Positions 56,401 to 64,000 of a stretch of DNA of 64,000 bases are shown one piece after another; position 1 is the stretch's first letter, and each line of letters opens with the position of its first letter. Made by a program: the position numbers and the translations under genes. The notes beneath the pieces are model-generated. The model saw nothing but the letters and a program-made list of their open reading frames with translations, was not told where the DNA came from and ran no database searches. Source of the DNA: Nectonema munidae (taxonomy: Eukaryota > Nematomorpha > Nectonematoida > Nectonematidae); contig JAUIRK010000896.1 of the NCBI GenBank assembly GCA_030549495.1, positions 651,001-715,000 on the forward strand. Reading direction: 5' to 3'.

Positions 56401-56843
56401 GATTATAATGAATAAAATTATGACGGCTTGTCACACGTCTTCATCATTTTGACGTTTCGGAAGATAATGAAAAAATCCTGATGAGTTGTCTCTTGTGTCC
56501 AACCTCTTAAGGTTTTCGAAGATATCAAAACTAGTGACAGAGGAGTTTCTCAAAACGTAATAAATGAAATGTTTGAAACTTTGTAAACGATATTATTAAC
56601 TTACGAACAACAAGCTCAAAATTAAATGAGTAAAAATGATGTTGAATTTGAGTTAAAAACTAGAAAATATGTCAGTCTGTGTGTGTAAAATTTTGTATTT
56701 TAGTTAGCGTATACATTGAAAAGTATTTTTCCTGCCGATATTCAATTTGAAAATATTAAAGATTTTGTTGTGTGACATATTTTTGTCTTTACTTAAACCC
56801 TAATATGTAAAATTTTAAGAAAAAAAGGAATAAAAATAAATAG
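56401..56843. other. Gene-free AT-rich stretch
   Basis: No coding frame was seen. The sequence gtcttcatcattttgacg near 56447 may be part of a decayed tandem unit. Confidence 0.3.
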
Positions 56844-56908
56844 TCCTTTGAGGATCAGAGACCATTTTCATTTCTTGGGAAACCGGTGTTCCATCGGTCC
56901 TCAAAGGG
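56844..56908. mobile_element. Short piggyBac-like MITE or hairpin, 65 bp
   Basis: The ends gtcctttgaggatc and ggtcctcaaaggg are inverted, with ttaa on the right (56909-56912). They match the left end of the 41.2 kb copy, but the cgtctgc core is missing. Confidence 0.6.
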
Positions 56909-56944
56909 TTAAAAGTGAATAAAAATAATTTAACTATTTTGAAT

Positions 56945-58673
56945 CGTATCCCGTAAATTTACCGATTTCAATTCACCGCCCTCAATTCACTGACAGTCAA
57001 TTCACCGACAATCAATACACCGATTTAAATGAGAAAAAACACACAATAAATTAAAAATAAAATAGCTTTGAAAGTTTAAAATATTATGGGCAAATTGCTT
57101 TCAAATAAGAAATGAGAGGCTTTTAAGGATTTAAAGTTGATACGATATTCTTTACTCTCTTTTCACAATCGCGCTATTTTTTTTTTCTTGGGGGGTTTAT
57201 TGCCAGCAAACTGTTGTCCCATTTTGGCTGCATTGAGAATTTGCCCACGCTTAAGACAGACAAGGAATTTCCATATGTTTAGATGAAAAGCTGACAGTTG
57301 TGATTTAAAGTCATGATGCTATTCTTCCACTGAATTGTTTGTTTTGGGTAAATCACTCAAAATTGAATCCACATTTCATGATCAAATTTTGGAGGTCTAT
57401 GCCGGTGTCTGCGATCAGGAAGGCATATCCATGTGTCCTCAAAATAATCAACGATTTCTTGAGCTTCAGGAGCGAATATTCGAAATAGTTTATTGCACGC
57501 ATGGTACATTGTGCAAAATGAAAAAAACACCCTCGTTGCTTTGTCATGGGGAAAATTTCACTCAGAGCTTTCATCATTGGCTTTTTAAAATCCAGTATCA
57601 CTGATTCTGGATTGTGAGTAAGGTCAAATTTTTTAATACTTCTGAGAAAGCTCGTATAAGTTTCTGAGTCTTTATTTGGCAACAGAGCGTATATTAATGT
57701 GATAGATTCGTTTTTTTCCATGCAGAGAATACAATTGATAGAACAAGAAGGGAACTGCTTAAATCTTCCATCAGCATACAAATGTTTACTGAAGTTGCAT
57801 ATTTTGATGAGTCGAAAAAATTAAGATACGGTTTTCTTCATATCCTGAGTCGAAATATAAAAATTCTTCACCGCTTGATAGTTTCCTAAGATTAAGAGAA
57901 AAATGGATGTCTCTACGATGCTTTCGAAGAGCTGGTCCTTCATTCTTTTTTAAACTTATATTTCTCATGGTTCTTTTCATATTATTTATAGTGGGCAATT
58001 GCGGTATGGCTTCTTGACTCCAACCGTCTAACACAGAAGATAAAATTGAGTGAGGAGATTCTGTTGTATTATGTCCTTTTTCTCAAATTTTTTCACAAAC
58101 TTTAGAAGCTTCAATTTGAGCAGCATCAGCAATATGATTATGATGTTCAGAATGGTCCATCACAACATTGTCACCAGAAGTTTTTTCATAGTTTACACAT
58201 TTCCAGTATAGGTTCTGTTTTTTTGCTTTTCTTTAAAAACAAATAACCAAATAGAGCTTTTCCTTTCCTTTTTCAGATTTAATAAATTGAAGAGCCATGG
58301 GTTATTACAAATGTGTTTGATAACTATGAGCTTATAATTCTTTTTAACTTTATATTTTGAAAAAAAATATGTATTAAATAGGAATTTAATAAAAGAAAAA
58401 GAAGCAGAAGGAAAAAGATCAGATATTTTAACAAAAGAAAAAAAGCAGAAGATTAAAGAACAAAATATTAAAATAATGAAAAATTAAAATAATTCAATTC
58501 TGAGTTTTAATTGTAAGGAATATTAAAATGCGATGAAATGAATTTGTAATCAATGAAACAATATATCTTTTTTGAGTGAAATTAATTGTCGGTGAATTAA
58601 CACATCGGTGAATTGATAATCGATGAATTGAAGTCGGTGAATTGAATTGAAGTCAGTGAATTTACCTAGACTC
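56945..58673 (-). mobile_element. Mutator-like (MULE) transposon with tandem-motif ends, 1.7 kb
   Basis: Both ends are made of repeated tcaattcaccgac-like words: about 56955-57030 on the plus strand, and the inverse at about 58590-58668. Read inward they align as gtaaatttaccgatttcaat and gtaaattcactgacttcaat. attttgaat lies outside both ends (56936-56944 and 58674-58682), a 9-bp target duplication typical of MULEs. A MULE transposase is read on the minus strand between them. The coding region has several stops, so the copy is inactive. Confidence 0.85.
57165..58250 (-). pseudogene. MULE transposase with FLYWCH-like N-terminus
   Basis: From the N-terminus: WKCVNYEKTSG and MDHSEHHNHIADAAQIEA (C and HxH of a FLYWCH-type finger, about 58200-58110); AIPQLPTINNMKRTMRNI and EEFLYFDSGYEENRILIFST (58034-57786); MYADGRFKQFPSCSINCILC with ITLIYALLPNKDSETYTSFL and VILDFKKPMMKALSEIFP (DDE core, 57781-57500); GCFFHFAQCTMRAI; and TNNSVEE followed by a stop where Trp is expected, then HHDFKSQLSAFHLNIWKFLV. 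The order is complete from finger to C-terminus, with a few stops and frame changes. The protein would bind the tandem-motif ends and move the element. Confidence 0.85.
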
Positions 58674-58682
58674 ATTTTGAAT

Positions 58683-59587
58683 ATCCTTTCAATCAGTTGT
58701 TTCCCCATTTTTTATTGTATCAAATCATACATGGGGCCAATTTTAAAACAATATCAAATTGAATACACAAGAAATTCTGGGTAAATTGTAGTAGTAATTA
58801 TTTAATTTCTTATAGTGCATAAAATTATTGAGATTATTGGATGCCTTCATCCTTTCATTGGTTCAGTAGGTAGTGACCAAAAATTGTTAAAAGTAATAAC
58901 ATGTGACTGATAAAATTTTCAAAAAATCAATAAATATAATTAGTTCTTATTTTGAGAAGCATCCTATATATTTTTACCAATGATAAAATTTAAATAGTAT
59001 AAACAATGAATAAATTAAAATTTTTATTTAAGCTTTTTTTTCTATAGGTACTTTTAAAACTTTCTAAATAAACTTCAATGATAAATAAAATAAAATAGAA
59101 AATACTTGTAGCAATAACTGTCCATTACTATAGCTAAGTCAACTTTATAGAGTTCAATGAAGCCACATCAAATTTGAAAATTGATCTAAATATGATACAT
59201 TTTTTTTTCGGAAATTTATAAAACACACTTCTTGATTAAATAAACAAATATTCATAATTCTTTTTTCTCAACTTAATTTTTTTAATTATCTGTTCTAAGG
59301 ATATATTTGTAAAACAACATGGAAAATATATGGTGAAAATTCATTATTTAAAAACATAAATCTTTTCTTTTAACGCCATCTAAATTTCTCTTTGTATACT
59401 TCAAATAAGGCATTCTCTGTATTATTTGTAGCCGTAACTAACAAGGTAAGCAAAGTTATCGTTAACTTATCCAAATAACAACTTTACTAATCTAATTAGT
59501 AACTTATAAGTGATACTAATACTTTTTTCTCAGTGTAGCTTATTTTAACCCTTGAATCATTGTATGCTATACCCGATAATAACAACT
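58683..59587. other. Gene-free AT-rich stretch
   Basis: The first 100 bases hold a tandem-repeat unit related to 56036-56400. About 59430-59530 is taactaac-rich and ends in cttttttctcagtg, possibly a MITE end. No gene was seen. Confidence 0.35.
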
Positions 59588-59733
59588 AAGGTAAAGGTAT
59601 CGTGGGGTGTTTTAATCGAGAAGGCACAATTGCGCCGCTTGTATCAAACTATGAGAAAGTAGGCTTGATACGGAATCGAACCCAAGACCTTGAGTTATCG
59701 GAACCTATGTATCTAACAAAACTTACTCACGCT
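59588..59733 (-). mobile_element. tRNA-derived SINE, family 1, copy 4
   Basis: Read on the minus strand it has gcgtgagtaag, box B gggttcgattcc, and the tail gattaaaacaccccacgata. It matches the copies at 5701, 24543 and 41777. Confidence 0.8.
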
Positions 59734-62700
59734 TACTCACACGTAAAAAGGTTGATGAATACAAGATGTACAAGTTGTTATTACCAATCTTTGATGATGA
59801 ATAAATTTGCTAAGGAAGATTAGCTTGTTGTAAAATTCAATATTAACATCATAAGATGTTCATAAGATTGAAAGCAAGTAGAGATGAGATGTATAAAAAT
59901 AATAAATGCCAAATAATTTTAACAAATTAGATTTCTTTTTTAAAGAATACGTTAAAGTCACTCTTAATAATTAGAAGATTCGTTTGGTACGTGTTATAAT
60001 AAATTTTTTTTGTAATTTTGGCTGTATCGATTTATCTGATCATACATTTTATATAAATTAATATAAATCACATTTTTTTATAATGTAATAAAAATTACAT
60101 TTTATCTGGTTTTTTAAATAAAAACACTTTTTACCCATTAAAGTGTAAAATTAATTTTCTCTTTTACTAAAGTTTGGCATCTTATTTTAAAAACATTAAT
60201 AAAGTTACTTAAGTGAAAATAGGATATATAGACCCCCAATGATCGTTAAAATGCAAAAGTTCTTTATATTTTTTTAATTGTCTTTTTTTTTGTTAACTTA
60301 AAACATAGGAAATTTTTTAAAACTATTATGTTTGAAGATGGAAAAAGAACAATGGGAAAAAGCTAATTTGATTTCAGGTTTTTTTTGGAACAAAAAATTG
60401 CACTGACCTTACCAAAAAACCAATATCAAATAATTAAGTGATTTTTTTCAAAGTAAGTTAAATATCGAAAAATTTTTTTAAAGTTGTAATAATGAATTTA
60501 GAGAAGTATATATTGAGGCTTGGAAGCAAAAATACTTTAAACTACCCTATATAACCTCTTGGAAAACGCTTGTGTAAGTTTAGGGGGCATTTAATTTTAA
60601 CGTGGAATGTAGCAATATATGTTTTAGAAAATCATCCTAACAAGTTTCATATCAAAAGAGATAGCGTTTTTTTGTGAAAACAAATAAAAACATGTATTCT
60701 TTACTGGTACGTTTTTCAACAAAATTTTGCATTGAAAATATAGCGAGATGATTAGATTTTGCCACATTATATCAATTATACAAGTAATTGAGTTAGCGAG
60801 TAACTGAGTATATATATATATATATATTTATAATATCTTCCAGCTAATAAAAATTTTGGTGATCATAACTTTATTTTTTTTTTAAATTTTTCTGGGATTT
60901 TAAATATTTTGCATCTAACAGTCTATTAAAAGCTATGCAAATTTTCATTGAAAGTTGGTTTTCTCGACTTCAAAAAAATCAAAATTATATATTAAGTATT
61001 TAGTATGTCTGGCAAAAGTGTTATACTTTTTCCGTTACATATACTTCCTATACATTTCGTTGTCTCTCGTGGTCTTGCCAGACCACTGATACCTTGTTTG
61101 AACGATTAAGCTTAATACGCGCAATTAGATTATTTAAAAATAATTTTTTTTTGAAATTTTTTTATCCAATCAGATCAAATGAATTTGTGGGACTCTTCAG
61201 TGACAAAAAAGTCAATAAATTTTTTTATAAAAAAGATAGCCAATATTTGAATTAAATTCTATGATATAATAACAGGTCTGATAAAGTAGATACAAATGTT
61301 AAAAGAAGTCTACTTATATTAGATTATCCACAAAATAGAAACCCATTTTTAATAGTAGCTTATTTTAAACTTAACGCGATAATGTGATTAACTAATCTTA
61401 ACCTATTATGTTCTGTAATGCTGAACATACAAAAGGGTTTCAAATAATACGCGTTTGCAACGCTAGCTTACAGATAACAAGTTCATTGTGGAAACATTTA
61501 AACATGAGATTCGTTAAAACTATTTGTGTTCATTAGTTTTATATTTTTTAATGAAATGCAAAACTATTAAATAAAGCTATAACACCAAATTGATTGGATT
61601 ATAATATTTAAAAATGTAATTTGTTTGTATATAAGTATTTTTATGAGTCTAGGAGATGTGTTGGGAAACTTCTTGGGGATAAACGCCACTTCAAACTATT
61701 TCATTCTTTATAAACGCCACAAAGTTTTATTTCTTCTTGAAATTTTTAATTCATATAATAAATCAATAAAGTTTGGACAAAAAATATAAAGTTAGAAAAT
61801 GTCTTTTTCAAATATTTTAGAATTTGCTTCTTTTCGAATAAAATTTTGACACCAGGTTCCAACAAAGTAGTTCTCATTGCAGATGAACCATGGAATTGTG
61901 ACATGTCAACTGAAACCTCAATTTGAGCTAGCTATGAGAAATTTGATCCAGAGCTGTAGTTTGTTGAAAAACATGTCGATACGCATTTTTACGAATTGGA
62001 GAATTTTTCATTAATTTATTCCAAATTACAATGCGAGTTCTTTTCTTTTTAAATAAGGATTAAAAATACTCTTTTCAAACATTTCAATAACTCTACGGGA
62101 CCTTTTGATATATCAACTACAAACTGAGAGGCAAGCTTCGATACGGTGCTTTTTAAAAACGTCGAATAACTTATATTAAAATGTTCTATTAATGTTTCAA
62201 AAGCTAATTCATATTATTCAAATGATTTTAAAATATCTTACTTACACTCACTGATAAATTTTGCAAATTGAAGGAAGTTTGCTTATGAAAGTTTTACGTC
62301 ATTTTGCTTTGAAATCATGTCGCCTAAAATGTAACATCCGCTTGAACATATGGAAAAGCTTTTTTGAAAAGTTTACTATTTGATCCTTCAAAAACAAAAC
62401 TTTAATTAAAACTTTTCCTTACGAAAGTCTTTGTTGTTTTTTTATTAACCTCTTCTTTATCCTAATATTTCTAGACTACATTTGATGAGCTTTTAAATGA
62501 TTTTTTTTCAGTTTGATTTTAATGTCGACACTTGTGTTTGTAGCCTAAAAGTCAGTAGAGTTTTTAGGTTTTGTTATGAATTACTATAATGCAGTTTTAA
62601 AAGGTATATTTTAAGAAAGTCAAACATTATACTTTTGTTACTCTAATTTAGGTAAAAAACTGAATTCCAAAAAATCTATTTCGCAATTTATTTCAGGAGA

Positions 62701-64000
62701 CTAATTACGCCTTATTTTGAGTTTAAGTAGCGAACAATACGAAAAGTTTCAATTTTTGACAAAATGACATTAGAGTCTTTGATAACAAAATCTGTAAAAA
62801 AAACTAATGTCGACTTTTCTAGTCCTGAAATATAATTAAAATTTTAAATGTAAAAACCTTTTCAAAAAACATGTAAATATTTCCACATTTATATCAAAAT
62901 CGAACACATAAACAGAAAAAGTGTTCTAATAAAAAGTAAGCAAATTTTACAAGGTTGATCGGCCTTTCAAATATATAAAATTATATATACAGAGATAAGA
63001 GGTAGTTACAAATGGCTTTAGTACTTAAACATAATCAGGATGTATCTCCGCGCTTTTAACCTCATAAGGTTATAATTCATTAAAATGTTTGATTGTTATA
63101 ATAAATATTATTTGATTGGGTCGGGGATTCTTTAAGCGAAGAAACTGGAGGAGAGTTGGGAGGAAATGTCTTTATAATCAAAAAATATTTACCTTTTTCA
63201 CAAATATTTTAACTTAATAAGTTTTTTATTTCTACAAAAAAACTCTTTTATGCCTACTATCTTTAGTTTTAAAAAGAAAAGACATTTAAAAACTTGTTTT
63301 AATTTATATAGCAAACTCTTCCCTTCAACATCTTCTTTTCACTCTTTGCCTCAACCTACATCGTTTTCTCCCGCATATGTTTGAAAAAGCCGACTGTCGG
63401 CAAAAATTTACTTTTTTAAAAATTTGTGCTCAATAAATTATTATTTATTTTAGTATGCCCCTCTTTATTCTTTCACTAATTTAATGGGCACCAGATTTTT
63501 ATCTTATATAGCAAAAATTAATTTTAATAATAATACATTTTGAATTGACGTTATAATACTTCTTTGTATAATGAAGAAAATTTCTTCAACATTGAAAGAC
63601 ATTTTTCAACGAACTTTGTACTTGTATGACAGTTTTCCAAATGAAAAAATTCTGTCTCTCATATTTGAAAAAATTAAATGTAATGATTTAAATAATTTGT
63701 CCATTATAAAGTCATTTATATCGCCGAGAAAAAGTCAGTTACAGCACTAATTTAAAGAGGTAAATTTACTCTTCGCAATTTTATTATTATTTTAGTTATT
63801 ATGCTTCTGAAATACTTTCAAAAGTTGTTCAGGCTATGTTTTAAGTCAGTATATGTTGCTAAAACAACTACTAAAATATTGTGCATTTTCTCTGTGCACT
63901 ATAGTTTTTTATCATGTTAAAGCTAAATTAATTATGAAGTGATTTTTTTTACTTTTTATTAACTTAAAATACGTTTAGGATTATGACAGTTGGTTAAAAA
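59734..64000. other. Long AT-rich tail with no supported gene
   Basis: No reading frame in this 4.3 kb carries a domain I recognise. A (ta)n run lies at about 60811-60827. About 61800-62300 on the minus strand has weak traces that could be a very old hAT transposase (a KLQLWIKFL word), too poor to call. The remainder is AT-rich with homopolymer runs. Confidence 0.35.

Noticed and set aside
61800-62350. Possible old hAT transposase on the minus strand
   Set aside because: Only a few weak words such as KLQLWIKFL can be read; frames break too often to support a call.
1-64000. LTR retrotransposon, endogenous virus or Polinton
   Set aside because: No long terminal repeats, integrase, protease, capsid or envelope motifs were recognised; the zinc knuckles at 18.8-20 kb belong to a LINE ORF1.

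Overview
The window is AT-rich animal DNA with very few genes and a dense litter of interspersed repeats. Four things point to an invertebrate metazoan: rhodopsin-like 7TM receptor genes, an SRRM2/CWC21-type spliceosome gene, several LINE clades (RTE, Jockey/CR1-like and RNase H-bearing I-like), and a mix of DNA transposons (piggyBac, hAT, Tigger/pogo, MULE) with tRNA-derived SINEs. I cannot name the species. No bacterial operon, CRISPR array, rRNA or functional tRNA was seen, and no LTR retrotransposon or retrovirus was recognised.

Only three host genes are well supported, and all are open in a single exon. They are a 7TM receptor on the minus strand (23.0-24.0 kb), a second, more divergent 7TM receptor on the plus strand (35.05-35.93 kb), and a cwf21-domain gene on the minus strand (39.76-40.52 kb). 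All three are visibly richer in G+C than the DNA around them. They are 11 and 4 kb apart with different partners, so nothing suggests a shared pathway or operon. A fourth stretch (28.3-28.9 kb) has open but unrecognised reading frames.

Layout. 0-0.7 kb: RTE LINE remnant. 1.7-5.4 kb: degraded Jockey/CR1-type LINE split by a 2.2 kb hAT element with an exact 8-bp target duplication. 5.7-8.8 kb: SINE, MITEs and a LINE 3' end. 9.46-13.8 kb: piggyBac element whose transposase is split by about 1.9 kb of CA-rich DNA, which itself holds a Tigger-type element. 15.2-21.3 kb: tandem satellite (329-bp unit built on a roughly 150-bp monomer) holding a nearly complete 4.97 kb LINE. 23-24 kb: receptor gene. 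24.5-34 kb: SINE, MITEs, Tigger and hAT scraps. 35-36 kb: second receptor. 36.5-42.4 kb: repeats, the cwf21 gene, and a piggyBac fossil hit by a SINE. 43.6-47.65 kb: two LINE remnants. 48.3-49.5 kb: hAT element with exact 8-bp target duplications. 50.8-51.3 kb: a 174-bp tandem repeat. 53.2-53.9 kb: LINE 3' end. 56-58.7 kb: tandem repeat, MITE and a MULE with tandem-motif ends. 59.6 kb: SINE. The rest, up to 64 kb, is AT-rich DNA in which I recognise nothing firm.

I found no convincing unknown biological system. The value of the window lies in its readable record of nested insertions, in several insertions with visible target duplications, and in the two intronless divergent receptors.
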